Below the pieces are notes generated by a model, which saw nothing but the letters and a program-made list of their open reading frames with translations, ran no database searches and was not told where the DNA came from. From NCBI RefSeq assembly GCF_015624505.1, contig NZ_CP061379.1, forward strand, positions 2,108,001 through 2,172,000: 64,000 nt of DNA, written 5' to 3'. A program made the translations under genes and the position numbers. The stretch is from Bradyrhizobium commune (GTDB taxonomy: Bacteria > Pseudomonadota > Alphaproteobacteria > Rhizobiales > Xanthobacteraceae). This document shows, piece by piece, positions 8,551 to 18,321 of this stretch. How positions within the stretch are numbered: the first letter of the stretch is position 1; each line of letters starts with the position of its first letter.

Positions 8551-11301
8551 TCACTGCGTGGTGACGATGCCCAGGGTCTGTGCGCGTGATACGGCCTGTG
8601 CGCGCTTCTCCACGCCCAGCTTGGTGAAAACGCTCTTGAGGTGCGACTTCACGGTCTCAGGACCTATCTCAAGGCTTCGGGCGATTTCCTTGTTGGACAA
8701 TCCATCCGCGATCCGCGTGAGAATGTCGGTCTCGCGCCGGCTCAATGAGCTGAGCACCCGCGCGCTTGAACTCGGTGCCGAACGATCTTGTCGTGCGCGC
8801 TGCAAACCCGCCGCGAGGCGATCGACGTAGGGGATCAGATCCGGTTTGACGTTTCGTCCCTCCCGGGTCGCTCGGAGAAGCTCGGAAATGACAGGCCCCT
8901 CGTCCAGGACGCTCTGATAAAGACCGGCCGCCGCACACGCGGCAAGCACGCGGTGAAAGCGGCTCACCGCCTCCGCGGCCTTGCCGGCGCTGAGCTGAAT
9001 TGCCGACTGGCGGATCGCAATGCAGATCAGGAACTGACGGTGCTGCAACGCTTCAGCTTCGTGCTGCAATTGTTGCAGGATTGAAATGGCCTCGTCGGGA
9101 CGAGCCTGCTGGCCCAGCAAATGAGCGCGGGCCAATTTGTGGTACCACCCAATCTCCGACCAGGCGCCAGGTCTCGGCGCGGGGTTTTTCCGCGCAAGGC
9201 GGTCCAGGCGATCGACGCATGCGGCGGCTTCATCCAGCCGGCCATCGTTAAGGTAGAGCCGCGCCTGCTCCGCGATCACGCCGGCCGAGAGCCTGCCCCA
9301 GTCTCGCGCGACGCCCAGATTTTCTGCGCGCTCGAGGAGCGTACGGGCCCGCTCGAAGTTCATTCGCGCCGCGGCGACCCTGGAGATCACAAAATAGGTG
9401 CCCCACACGCAGTCGAGCATTGTCCCCGAGTTGATCAGCGGGACGCGATCGATGACCCAGGCTTCTGCCTCATCGAGCTGGCCTTGCTCGTATTTAACTC
9501 GTGCGATCAGACTTGCCGGCAAGGCCGCGGCGATCGAATTCGGGCCGACATCCTGCTCGGCGATCCGCAAGCCCTCGCGGTAGTGCTCGTCTGCCGCCGC
9601 GAGACGTATCTGCCGCTCTTCTGCAAGCCCGTTCAGGCAGTGTCGATACACGGAGGCAAATACGTTCCTGCGATCCTCCTCGACCGAATACGGAATCCAT
9701 GGCGTCGCATGGAATTGCTTGAGGTTGCCCGCCTTCATATGGCTGAAGCGAATGACGTTCGAGGCGACGTTCGCGGTCCAGGGATCGGATGAACGGTTCA
9801 CGCAATCCTGCGCCAGAGGCAGCGCACTTTCGCCGTCATCCTTCAGCGCGATGGCAACGGCGCGAATCGCCTGGCATTCGCACAGCAGGTTGCCGTCCGG
9901 CAGAGATGTTCTGGCGATATCGCCCTCTATGTCGGCTGCGAGCTTCAGGGCCTCGTCACAACGAAGCGCGAGCGCCAATCCCCAGGCGATCGCCAATCGG
10001 ACCTCGCACTGACCTCGCATGAGCTCGTCGGGAAACTGGCGCTGCCATTCGAGCAAGGTGAAGAGATCGCCTCTCTTTATCAACGTCATCGCGCAATTTT
10101 TGATCCAGCCGATCGCACGATCGGAGGCGCCGGCTGCAATCGCGTGCTGGACCGCCTCGGTCCACAATTCGTGGGAGGCGTACCAAAGCGCCGCGCGCCC
10201 GTGCAATTCAGGAACCTCAATGCCGCGATCCGCCTCAAGCCGCTGTCTCAGATATTCGGCAAGCAGCGTGTGATAGCGAAACCAGACCCCGTCATTGTCG
10301 AGCGGCGTGAGCAGCATCTGGCGCTGGGCAAGTGATGCCAGAATGGTGCGGCTCGCGCTCAAACCTGTCACGGCCTCGCAGAGGGGACCGGAGAGCCGAT
10401 CGAGAACTGCCGTGCGCAGCATGAAGTCGACCAGTTCGACCGGAAGCCCATCCAGCATCTCCGTCAGGTAGGCGGCGATTGGACGCTGCGAACCCGAAAG
10501 ATTGTGGACATACTCCTTCAAGTCGGATCCGGCCTGCGAAGGCATGGATGAGATAATGCGCAGCGCGGCGGGCCACCCCTCGGTCTTGCGCTGCAAGAGT
10601 TGAACGTCGGGGAGTTCCAGTATTCCGGGTTTGGTGCCGTCCAGAAACGCCTGTGTCTCCTGCATGTCGAACCGCAGGGCTTCGGCGTCAATCTCGATCA
10701 ACTGGTTCTGGGCGCGCAAGGTCGCGAGCGGCAGGGGCGGTTCGGTACGCGTCGTCAGCACCACATGACAGTGCGACGGGGCGTGCTTCAGAAAATACGC
10801 GACAGTTTGATGGATGCGAGGCGCACTGACCCAGTGATAGTCCTCGAGAAACAGGTAAACATCATCCTCGATCTCCGCCAGATCGTTGATCAGGCTCGAC
10901 AGGACCGCCGTCGGGTCGATCAAATTGTTCTCGAGGATCAGCCCGATCGCGCCGGCGCCGACCTCCGGACAGGCCTGGTGCAGGGCCTGGGAGACATAAA
11001 ATAGGAACCGCGTGGCCTCGTCGTCGTCCGAATCGATTGTCAGCCACCCAACGGCATTGCCGTCTTGCTCGAGCATCTCGGCCCAAGTGGCCGCCAGTGA
11101 GCTCTTGCCGAAACCCGCCGGCGCCTTGATGACGCCAAGTCGCTTGGCGCGGAACTCGGACAAGATGGCGAGGAGCCGGGGACGCGCGACCAGTCCCCCG
11201 AATCGGGCCGGCAAGATCTTGGTCGCGAGGAATGGTAGCCGTCCTCCGCCGGGCAGGGCACCCGTTCCATGTGCCGGATGGCTGGAGTGCGGCTGGATCA
11301 A
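8551..11301 (-). CDS. MalT-like LuxR-family ATP-dependent regulator
   Basis: The 916-residue protein has the MalT architecture. A STAND NTPase carries Walker A APAGFGKSS at 60-68 and a Walker-B-like LFLEDYHW. A long helical repeat region follows, and a C-terminal LuxR/GerE helix-turn-helix starts near 850 (SRRETDILTRIADGLSNKEI, then ETVKSHLKSVFTKLGV). Known relatives multimerise on ATP and inducer binding and activate sigma-70 promoters. The start is a TTG preceded by GGGGAG; a shorter start is possible. It is transcribed toward paralogue 2 and divergently from paralogue 3, which places it in the middle of the regulator cluster. Its inducer is unknown. Confidence 0.85.
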   Translation of the reverse strand: MIQPHSSHPAHGTGALPGGGRLPFLATKILPARFGGLVARPRLLAILSEFRAKRLGVIKAPAGFGKSSLAATWAEMLEQDGNAVGWLTIDSDDDEATRFLFYVSQALHQACPEVGAGAIGLILENNLIDPTAVLSSLINDLAEIEDDVYLFLEDYHWVSAPRIHQTVAYFLKHAPSHCHVVLTTRTEPPLPLATLRAQNQLIEIDAEALRFDMQETQAFLDGTKPGILELPDVQLLQRKTEGWPAALRIISSMPSQAGSDLKEYVHNLSGSQRPIAAYLTEMLDGLPVELVDFMLRTAVLDRLSGPLCEAVTGLSASRTILASLAQRQMLLTPLDNDGVWFRYHTLLAEYLRQRLEADRGIEVPELHGRAALWYASHELWTEAVQHAIAAGASDRAIGWIKNCAMTLIKRGDLFTLLEWQRQFPDELMRGQCEVRLAIAWGLALALRCDEALKLAADIEGDIARTSLPDGNLLCECQAIRAVAIALKDDGESALPLAQDCVNRSSDPWTANVASNVIRFSHMKAGNLKQFHATPWIPYSVEEDRRNVFASVYRHCLNGLAEERQIRLAAADEHYREGLRIAEQDVGPNSIAAALPASLIARVKYEQGQLDEAEAWVIDRVPLINSGTMLDCVWGTYFVISRVAAARMNFERARTLLERAENLGVARDWGRLSAGVIAEQARLYLNDGRLDEAAACVDRLDRLARKNPAPRPGAWSEIGWYHKLARAHLLGQQARPDEAISILQQLQHEAEALQHRQFLICIAIRQSAIQLSAGKAAEAVSRFHRVLAACAAAGLYQSVLDEGPVISELLRATREGRNVKPDLIPYVDRLAAGLQRARQDRSAPSSSARVLSSLSRRETDILTRIADGLSNKEIARSLEIGPETVKSHLKSVFTKLGVEKRAQAVSRAQTLGIVTTQ

Positions 11302-11518
11302 GGGCTCCCCCTAACCACGTCGGTCCTCCCCCCATTCGGGGGATGCAAACAATGGTGAAAGTGTACGATCTCTGTCAGCGAGAGGGAAGCGCCGGGCGTC
11401 GTCGGTTGTATGTAGTCCGCATGCCGGTCGCCGCGTGCCGATCCCTTCAAGTCTGCGCGTCGAGCCGAAAGCGAGCTGATGTCTATCAAGAACGCACGCT
11501 TGGGTTTCGCGTGGATCA

Positions 11519-14428
11519 TTGAACATCCTGGAAAAGCACCCCAAGCCCGTGCCAAGAGCCATGGCTGACGATGAGCTTCGTGGAAATCTGCTGTTTGGCC
11601 CCTTTGAGCTTTCCAGCACAGAGAGGGTACTTCGGCGCGACGGCCTGGCGCTGCCCCTCGGGAGCAGGGCCCTCGACATCCTGATCTACCTCGTTGAGCG
11701 TCCGGGTGAGGTGATCGCAAAGCAGGAGTTGATCGATCACGTCTGGCCGGATGTGACTGTCGAGGAGGGTAGCATCCGGGTCCACGTGGCTGCGATCCGC
11801 AAGGCGCTCGGCGCCGGCCAATTCGGCAACCGCTACATCGCAAACATCAAGGGGCGGGGCTACTCGTTCGTCGGCACAGTGATCCCGCTCGGAGGCGCCA
11901 CGGAAAGCAGCAACGCCAGGTCGCGGCACCAAGGCAGGCTTCCGTTGCGACCGATCGCGATGGTCGGGCACGAGGCGCTCGTCGGGGAGGTCGGCGACAA
12001 GCTTCGAAACGACCGGTTCGTGACCCTGCTCGGCCCCGGAGGCATCGGCAAAACGACCATTGCCCAGGCCGTCGGCCGCGCTGTCGCCGAGCGGTTTGGG
12101 CGCGATGTCTATTTTGTCGATCTGGAAAGCCTCACCGATCCACTTCATGTTGCTCCAGCCGTCGCGGCCACTTTGGGGCTCGCGCTCAAAACGAAAGATC
12201 CCGGACTGGAGCTGGTCGACCTCATTCGGTCGCGGAAACTTCTCATCATACTCGATAACTGCGAGCATGTGATCGAGACGGTCGCCCCGCTTGCCGAACA
12301 ACTCTACCAGCAAACCGAAGCGGTCCATATTCTGACCACGAGCAGAGAGTTGCTGAAAGTCGAGGGCGAGCATTGTTGCCGGGTTCTCCCCCTTGATTTT
12401 CCGCCAGACGGCTCGGAGCAAACCGCAAATGAAGTGCTACGATATCCGGCGGCGCAGCTGTTCGTGCGGCGTTTGGCCACGAGAGCAGGTCGCGTCGTTC
12501 TCGCCGACAGGGAGGCGCCATTTGTCGCGGAAATATGCCGAAAGCTGGATGGGATTCCGTTGGCAATCGAGTTGGCTGCGGGTCAGGTGGCCGTGCTGGG
12601 CCTCAAGAACACGGTTGACCTCCTGATGTCCCGGCTGGAATTGCTGAAGCTGAGCCATCGGACGGCAGTTGCCAGACATCGGACGCTCAAGGCGACATTG
12701 GATTGGAGTTACGATCTGCTGTCCGACGCCGAGAGGATCGTCTTTCGACGCATCGCTCCTTTCGTCGGACATTTCACCCTGGATGGCGCGCGGTCGGTCA
12801 CGGATGAACCCGGCGTGGGTGCCGAGGAAATTTTTGACGCGGTCGCGGGCCTCGTTGAGAAGTCGTTGATAGCAACCCAGATCGATGCCGCGCAGGCACA
12901 GTATCGGTTGTCGAACACGACCCGGGCGTACGCGCTGGCAAAACTGGAGGAGCATGCCGAAGTCGATATTGTCTTCGGCCGGCATGCAGAATACCTGGCC
13001 GGACACCTCGAGACGCTGAGGGAGGCTCTATCGGCCCTGCCGGGCGCTGAAAGAGTTTTGGCCTATTCCGATCAATTGAGCAACGTCCGTGCGGCGCTCG
13101 AATGGAGCTTCGGGCCGCACGGCGATGCCGCGACGGCAACGAGACTGGCCGCCGCTTCCACGCAGGTGTTTCTGGAGCTGTCACTGCTGATCGAATGCCA
13201 GGCATGGGCAGAACGCGCGATGGCAAGCCTGGGAAATCCGCATCGAGACTCCCGCCGAGCAATGGAAATCTCCGCGTCGATACCGCTGGCCATGATGCAC
13301 ACGGAAGGTAACGATCAACGCGTCCGGACCGCATTTACGAACGCGCTGGAGATTGCGATCGAACAGGGAGATATCGCTTACGAGCTGAGGATTCTGAGTG
13401 GATTTTTCATGTACTCACACTGGATCATGGACATTCGTGGTGCGACCGACATCGCCATCCGGAGCAAGAAACTGGCGTTGAGGACGGGGGATCACGCCGA
13501 CATGGCGCTGGCGGAGGCAATGTTTGCGGCGTCCGAACATCTGTTGGGGAATCAGCTCGCCGCACAACTGCATTGCGAATCGGGCCTGCGGCACTTGGCG
13601 TCCGGACCACGCTCTCGAACGGAACCATATCTTTTTCACTATACGAGCTTCCTGCTCGTCGGTATGGCGCGTTCTCTCCTGTACCGGGGCTTGCTCGATC
13701 AATCGCTGGACTATGCAAGGCGCGCCTTGGAGGAAGGCAAGAGGTCAGGCAATCCCGCCACGCTTTGCCGATCCCTGGCCCTGGTCCTTCCTGTCTTTCT
13801 GGCCATGGCCGACCTGAAACAATCGGACCAGTACATCGGTGAGCTGAGCGAGCTCTCCGTCGCGCATTCGCTGATGCCGTATCGCGCCATAGCGGCTGGC
13901 CTGAAGGGTCAATGGCTGCTCCTCCAAGGCGATCGCATCGAAGCGATCCAATTGCTGAAGAAAGCGCTGGAAGAGCTTCATGTCCAGCGTCACGAGATGC
14001 TGAACATGGACTTTACCTGCGATCTGGCCGCGGCCCTCGTGCACCTTGGTGAGCACGAACAAGCGATGACCCTCACGGTGAATGCAATCGAGCAACAGCA
14101 GCGCGCCGGAAAATTGTTGCACATGCCCGCTCTGTTCAGGATGAAGGGGCTCATCCTGGCGTCTCGATCCGTGGAGGACCATCTCGACGCCGAAGAAAGC
14201 CTGCTGTCGGCAATCGACTGGGCAAAACGCCAGTGGGCCACCCTTTTCGAATTGATGGCCGCGACGGACCTTGCCGCGCTGTTGCAAAAACAGGATCGCT
14301 TGCCGGAAGCTTGCGAGTATCTCAGCGCAAGTCTTGAGCGAATGCCGGCCGGAATTTCATTTCCCGCTCGCAGGCGCGCCGAGGAAATGCTCGGCCAACT
14401 CCAATCCGGAACCGATCACGTCGGCTGA
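11519..14428 (+). CDS. Winged-helix / NTPase / repeat signal-transduction regulator (paralogue 3)
   Basis: This is the third paralogue (up to 969 aa): winged helix about 22-120, Walker A GPGGIGKT at 172-179, Walker B LIILD at 242-246, GIPLAIELAAGQV near 345, and a helical repeat region. It is visibly closer to paralogue 2 than to paralogue 1, sharing WPDVTVEEGS and GQFGN-YIANI in the winged helix. The open frame begins with TTG at 11519; the ATG at 11561 is an equally reasonable start and would give 955 aa, like the paralogues. It is followed by the PoxB-like gene on the same strand, which is a candidate target. Confidence 0.83.
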   Translation: MNILEKHPKPVPRAMADDELRGNLLFGPFELSSTERVLRRDGLALPLGSRALDILIYLVERPGEVIAKQELIDHVWPDVTVEEGSIRVHVAAIRKALGAGQFGNRYIANIKGRGYSFVGTVIPLGGATESSNARSRHQGRLPLRPIAMVGHEALVGEVGDKLRNDRFVTLLGPGGIGKTTIAQAVGRAVAERFGRDVYFVDLESLTDPLHVAPAVAATLGLALKTKDPGLELVDLIRSRKLLIILDNCEHVIETVAPLAEQLYQQTEAVHILTTSRELLKVEGEHCCRVLPLDFPPDGSEQTANEVLRYPAAQLFVRRLATRAGRVVLADREAPFVAEICRKLDGIPLAIELAAGQVAVLGLKNTVDLLMSRLELLKLSHRTAVARHRTLKATLDWSYDLLSDAERIVFRRIAPFVGHFTLDGARSVTDEPGVGAEEIFDAVAGLVEKSLIATQIDAAQAQYRLSNTTRAYALAKLEEHAEVDIVFGRHAEYLAGHLETLREALSALPGAERVLAYSDQLSNVRAALEWSFGPHGDAATATRLAAASTQVFLELSLLIECQAWAERAMASLGNPHRDSRRAMEISASIPLAMMHTEGNDQRVRTAFTNALEIAIEQGDIAYELRILSGFFMYSHWIMDIRGATDIAIRSKKLALRTGDHADMALAEAMFAASEHLLGNQLAAQLHCESGLRHLASGPRSRTEPYLFHYTSFLLVGMARSLLYRGLLDQSLDYARRALEEGKRSGNPATLCRSLALVLPVFLAMADLKQSDQYIGELSELSVAHSLMPYRAIAAGLKGQWLLLQGDRIEAIQLLKKALEELHVQRHEMLNMDFTCDLAAALVHLGEHEQAMTLTVNAIEQQQRAGKLLHMPALFRMKGLILASRSVEDHLDAEESLLSAIDWAKRQWATLFELMAATDLAALLQKQDRLPEACEYLSASLERMPAGISFPARRRAEEMLGQLQSGTDHVG

Positions 14429-14430
14429 AA

Positions 14431-14447
14431 GCTGCGCCTTCCGCAGC
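14431..14447 (+). terminator. Possible terminator hairpin after paralogue 3
   Basis: GCTGCG-CCTTC-CGCAGC forms a perfect 6-bp stem with a 5-base loop, starting two bases after the stop codon. There is no following T tract, so intrinsic termination would be weak. Confidence 0.3.
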
Positions 14448-14556
14448 CGTGCGCCGTCTGCGCAGGCGGGTTCAAGTCCCCGCATTCCGATACAAGCCCC
14501 GTAGTGCAGTTGGGTGCACGCTGTGGCAGGAACGGTCATAGCCAGGGTTGAATGTC

Positions 14557-16269
14557 ATGGGCAAGCTGGTCGCGGATATCATTGTTGAAACTCTGCAAAG
14601 TGCAGGAGTCAAACATTGTTATGGCGTCGTCGGCGACACCCTCAATCTGATCGCCCGCTCGCTCGAAAGAAGCGAGATCGAGTGGATATCAATGAGACAC
14701 GAAGAGGCGGGGGCGTTCGCCGCTCAGGCGGAGGCGCAGGTTGCCGATCGCCTGACCGCGGTCGCCGGCAGCTGCGGGCCCGGAAGCCTGCATTTCATCA
14801 ACGGGATATTCGAGGCCAATCGCAACCGTGCGCCCGTCATCCTGATCGCAAGTCAGATCATTCGCGACGAATTGGGCTTCGAGTTCATCCAGGAGGTCGA
14901 CTTCAAGCAGGTCTACAGGGACTGCAGCGTCTTCTGCGACATGATCCATACTCCGGAACAGGCGCGCCGGAAGACGGTGATCGCCTGTCAGACGGCCCTG
15001 GCGAAACGCGGAGTTGCCGTTCTGATCGTGCCGGCGGATATCTCTGCCTCGATTGTGGATGACAACATCCCCTATGCCGTGCACGTCGCCAAACCTATCA
15101 CGCGACCGAACGATGCGGATCTCGGTGAGATCGCAGACATCCTCAACAGTAGCGAAAATGTCGTGCTGTACTGCGGATCGGGCTGCCAGGGCGCGCATCG
15201 GGAGATTCTCGCGGTCGCCAGCAAGCTGAAGGCGCCGATTGCGCATACGTCGCGCGCAAAGGACTTCCTTGAGTTTGACAATCCCTACAACATCGGAATG
15301 ACCGGGATGCTCGGCAACGAGGCCGGATACCACGCCTTGCTGGATTGCGATGCGCTGCTGATGCTGGGCGCGGACTTTGCCTGGCGGCAATTCTACCCCG
15401 ACAAGGCAAAGATTGTGCAGGTCGATATCGACCCGACCCACCTGGGACGGCGGCATCCGATCACGAAAGGCGTCGTCGGCGATGTGAAGGCAACGCTCGA
15501 GGCTCTGCTGCCGATGCTGGCCGAGCGCAGCGATGCCTCGTTTCGAAGCGCATATGTGAAGCGCTACGCGCAATATCGGGAGGCGGAGCGGGTCAAGGTT
15601 GCTGCCGGTCACGAAGGCCACATTCCTGGAAGCTATCTGACGCAGGTCATCAGCCGGCACGCCGCAGAGGATGCGTTGTTCACGGCCGACGACGGTACCC
15701 CGGCCGCCTGGGCCTATCGCCACATCGAGGCGAACGGCCGGCGCCGCATCTTCGCGAGCCTGCTTCACGGTACGATGGCGAACGGCATGCCGTCCTCCAT
15801 TGGGCTCCAGAAGGCAGAGCCCGGCCGCCAAGTCGTGTGCATGGCCGGCGACGGCGGAATCTCGATGCTGTTCGGAGACCTGATGACGGTCGTCCAGCAG
15901 GAGTTGCCCATCAAGATAGCGGTCTACGACAACGGCAAGCTCGGCTTTGTGGAGATCGAGCAAAAGGCCGAGGGGATGCTCGATACTTTCACGAAGTTGA
16001 AAAACCCGAATTTCGCCGGCGTTGCGCGTGCGCTGGGTCTCTGGGGCCAGACGGTTTCGAGTGCGGACGAGTTGGAGACCGCGGTCAAGGATTGGTTGGC
16101 GCAACCGGGGCCCGCGCTTCTGCACGTACACGTCAACCCGATGCAGCTCGTCATGCCGCCATTCATGCAGGTCGAACCTGCAGTCGGGATGGCGCTCTAT
16201 TCGGCTCGAGCCGTCCTGCATGGCCGTGGAGGAGACGTCTGGGAGATGGTGAAGGAGAACTTCCTCTAG
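14557..16269 (+). CDS. poxB: Thiamine-diphosphate pyruvate oxidase / pyruvate:quinone oxidoreductase-like
   Basis: The 570-residue product follows E. coli PoxB closely at its start: SAGVKHCYGVVGDTLN, then MRHEEAGAFAAQAEAQ with the cofactor-activating Glu at about 49, then GSCGPGSLHFINGIFEANRN. The ThDP-binding motif is present as GDGGISMLFGDL followed by YDNGKLGF. PoxB converts pyruvate to acetate and CO2 and passes electrons to quinone at the membrane; FAD and a C-terminal membrane-binding helix are typical. The ATG at 14557 is preferred to the TTG at 14548. Some homologues are annotated as acetolactate synthase-like, but the PoxB signature is better here. It is an aerobic counterpart to the Pta-AckA genes later in the window. 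Confidence 0.82.
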   Translation: MGKLVADIIVETLQSAGVKHCYGVVGDTLNLIARSLERSEIEWISMRHEEAGAFAAQAEAQVADRLTAVAGSCGPGSLHFINGIFEANRNRAPVILIASQIIRDELGFEFIQEVDFKQVYRDCSVFCDMIHTPEQARRKTVIACQTALAKRGVAVLIVPADISASIVDDNIPYAVHVAKPITRPNDADLGEIADILNSSENVVLYCGSGCQGAHREILAVASKLKAPIAHTSRAKDFLEFDNPYNIGMTGMLGNEAGYHALLDCDALLMLGADFAWRQFYPDKAKIVQVDIDPTHLGRRHPITKGVVGDVKATLEALLPMLAERSDASFRSAYVKRYAQYREAERVKVAAGHEGHIPGSYLTQVISRHAAEDALFTADDGTPAAWAYRHIEANGRRRIFASLLHGTMANGMPSSIGLQKAEPGRQVVCMAGDGGISMLFGDLMTVVQQELPIKIAVYDNGKLGFVEIEQKAEGMLDTFTKLKNPNFAGVARALGLWGQTVSSADELETAVKDWLAQPGPALLHVHVNPMQLVMPPFMQVEPAVGMALYSARAVLHGRGGDVWEMVKENFL

Positions 16270-16398
16270 CCGAGGTCGCCCTCCCTCAGCAGCGGCGTGG
16301 CGTCCCGATCGCTTCGCCGCATGGCATGAGACTGGCCAAGCATTGCTGTCATGGGTCGATCGAGATTGCCGAAACCGCCGGAACCATCGGCTCTACCC

Positions 16399-16938
16399 AT
16401 GGCAACGTATTTTGTGGTTGTCGGGGGCGCACTCGCTGTTCTTCTGCTGATAGCCGGCTGGTCTTTGCCGGAGCTGCCGGACAGATTTCCTGATCGGCCG
16501 AGCAGCATCGACGCGGCGACCATCCGGATCAAATCAGCGCGCAAATGGCCGGAGAAGGTCGTCTTTGACGCCAACCAGCCGACCATCTCGCCACCGTCGA
16601 TTGAGGCGGTACCAACCCAGACATTGGTCGAGCGGCTGCCCGACGAACAGACGGATCGGACGCGCGTTGACTCGTTGACTGACTCCATAACCGAACCAGA
16701 ACCGGGCGCGCGGCCGATCGTTGCCGATCATCCGCCGATGCGCGCCAGGCGTAAGCGGGCCCGGACGGCTCCACCGGCCCATGTGGCGAGAGCCAGTAAT
16801 CCTAATGAACTCTACGCACTGGGTGAGGAGTGCTGTTGGTTTGAGTCGACGGACAGGCGAAGGTCGGGAGCTGGATCACATAAGCGCGTTGCCCGTCGTG
16901 ACTCATGGGCAGGATGGCATTTTCCAGAGGCAAATTGA
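16399..16938 (+). CDS. Small membrane-anchored hypothetical protein
   Basis: One N-terminal transmembrane segment (ATYFVVVGGALAVLLLIAGW) is followed by a proline- and arginine-rich soluble tail with a basic patch (RARRKRARTAP). The function is not recognised. The start at 16399 puts the hydrophobic helix at the N-terminus, while the longer frame from 16351 adds a hydrophilic leader. The last 35 or so residues are unlike the rest in composition, so a late frameshift or truncation is possible. It stands alone between the PoxB-like and OpgC-like genes. Confidence 0.55.
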   Translation: MATYFVVVGGALAVLLLIAGWSLPELPDRFPDRPSSIDAATIRIKSARKWPEKVVFDANQPTISPPSIEAVPTQTLVERLPDEQTDRTRVDSLTDSITEPEPGARPIVADHPPMRARRKRARTAPPAHVARASNPNELYALGEECCWFESTDRRRSGAGSHKRVARRDSWAGWHFPEAN

Positions 16939-17153
16939 AAGTCGAAGCTGTTCTGCCAGCCTCGTCTCCTGTCTTTCCACCGAACTCACATCCAGCGTGC
17001 GCACGATTATACAAGACTGGCAGTTACGGGCAGCTATGCTCACGTCGACCACGTCGAAATGTCGGGGCGGGCTCTGGATGTTGCAAACGGAGGCACCGCA
17101 GGCAGGTAATCGGCGAAGGAGATATCTCGGGTTAGAGCCTCGGTGCATTGACG

Positions 17154-18305
17154 ATGAAGATTCTCGCGACGCTCCCGACGAAGGGCCGAGATCTCCGGCT
17201 GGACCTGTTTCGAGGTGTGGCAAATTGGGGGATATTCCTCGACCATATCCCCAACAACGTCGTGAACTGGGTAACAACGCGGAACTACGGTTTCAGCGAC
17301 GCCGCGGATCTCTTCATCTTCATTTCCGGCTACACCGTCGCCTTCGTCTTCGCACGGATGATGCTCGAACGTGGATTCATCATTGGAGCATCGAGGCTTC
17401 TGAAGCGTGTCTGGCAGATCTACGTCGCCCACGTCTTCTTGTTCGTGCTCTATCTCGCAGAAATCGGATATGTCGCGCAGAGCTATGGAAACTCAAGTTT
17501 CACCGATGACTTCAACATACGGGGCTTCCTCGCCAATCCCGCGCAGTTCCTGTTCGAAGGGCTGGTACTCCGGTTCAAGCCGGTGAACATGGATGTGCTA
17601 CCGCTTTACATCGTTCTGATGGGCGTTTTCCCGCCGATACTTTGGCTGATGCTCCGCCGGCCGAATATGACCCTGGCAGCTTCGGGGGTGCTCTATTTGA
17701 TGGCCAGGCATTTCGGCTGGAACGTTTCAGCCTATCCGTCGGGTGTCTGGTATTTCAATCCATTCGCATGGCAGTTTTTGTTCACGTTCGGAGCCTGGTT
17801 TGCGCTTGGTGGATCGGCACAGGCAATGCCATTCATCCGGTCGCGTACCGCGCTGGTGCTCGGCGTCAGTTATCTTCTGTTCGCCCTGGTCATGACGATG
17901 GCGGCCCGGTTTGACGGACTGCGGTCACTGATCCCGCCGGACATCTACGGCGCCTTCAATCCGAACGACAAGACCAACCTTGCGCCTTATCGTTTGCTGC
18001 ATTTTGTTGTGTTCGCCTTTTTTGTCGTTCGTCTGCTGCCACGCGATTGGCCGGGGCTGGAATGGGCGATCTTTCGGCCCGCAATCAAGTGCGGTCAGCA
18101 GTCGCTCGAAGTGTTTTGCGCCGGCATATTCCTGTCCTTTGCCGCACACGTGGTTTTGGTCGAGATTTCCGGCGCGATCTGGATGCAGGTCGTGGTCAGC
18201 ATTGTCGGGATATCGATGATGACCGCGCTGGCGTACTACCGGTCCTGGTCGAAGAACGCCGACAAGGCACCGAAGGCCAAGCCGGTCGTCGTAGTGGCGG
18301 GTTAA
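17154..18305 (+). CDS. opgC: OpgC-family membrane protein (glucan acyl/succinyl transfer)
   Basis: The 383-residue polytopic membrane protein has about ten hydrophobic segments and the OpgC N-terminal pattern RDLRLDLFRGVANWGIFLDH followed by FSDAADLFIFISGYTVAFVF. OpgC proteins transfer acyl groups such as succinyl to osmoregulated periplasmic glucans; in rhizobia these are cyclic beta-glucans. The ATG at 17154 is preferred to the upstream TTG at 17148, though no strong ribosome-binding site is visible for either. It is monocistronic here, with no glucan synthase (opgGH or ndvB) nearby. The family is sure; the acyl donor and acceptor are inferred. Confidence 0.8.
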   Translation: MKILATLPTKGRDLRLDLFRGVANWGIFLDHIPNNVVNWVTTRNYGFSDAADLFIFISGYTVAFVFARMMLERGFIIGASRLLKRVWQIYVAHVFLFVLYLAEIGYVAQSYGNSSFTDDFNIRGFLANPAQFLFEGLVLRFKPVNMDVLPLYIVLMGVFPPILWLMLRRPNMTLAASGVLYLMARHFGWNVSAYPSGVWYFNPFAWQFLFTFGAWFALGGSAQAMPFIRSRTALVLGVSYLLFALVMTMAARFDGLRSLIPPDIYGAFNPNDKTNLAPYRLLHFVVFAFFVVRLLPRDWPGLEWAIFRPAIKCGQQSLEVFCAGIFLSFAAHVVLVEISGAIWMQVVVSIVGISMMTALAYYRSWSKNADKAPKAKPVVVVAG

Positions 18306-18321
18306 GAGCCGGGGGATCGGT

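Noticed and set aside
11476-11489. CTGATGTCTATCAA as a fifth FixK box before regulator paralogue 3
   Set aside because: It has one mismatch in the left half, lies only about 35 bases before the start, and the block shows no other low-oxygen sign.
14431-14540. A complete tRNA gene before poxB
   Set aside because: T-arm-like and D-arm-like pieces occur in reversed order and no acceptor stem can be paired, so only a fragment is possible.
14689-16221. Long minus-strand open frame opposite the PoxB-like gene
   Set aside because: It mirrors the coding frame of a clear ThDP enzyme; its translation is Arg/His-rich low-information sequence with no ribosome-binding site or family motif.
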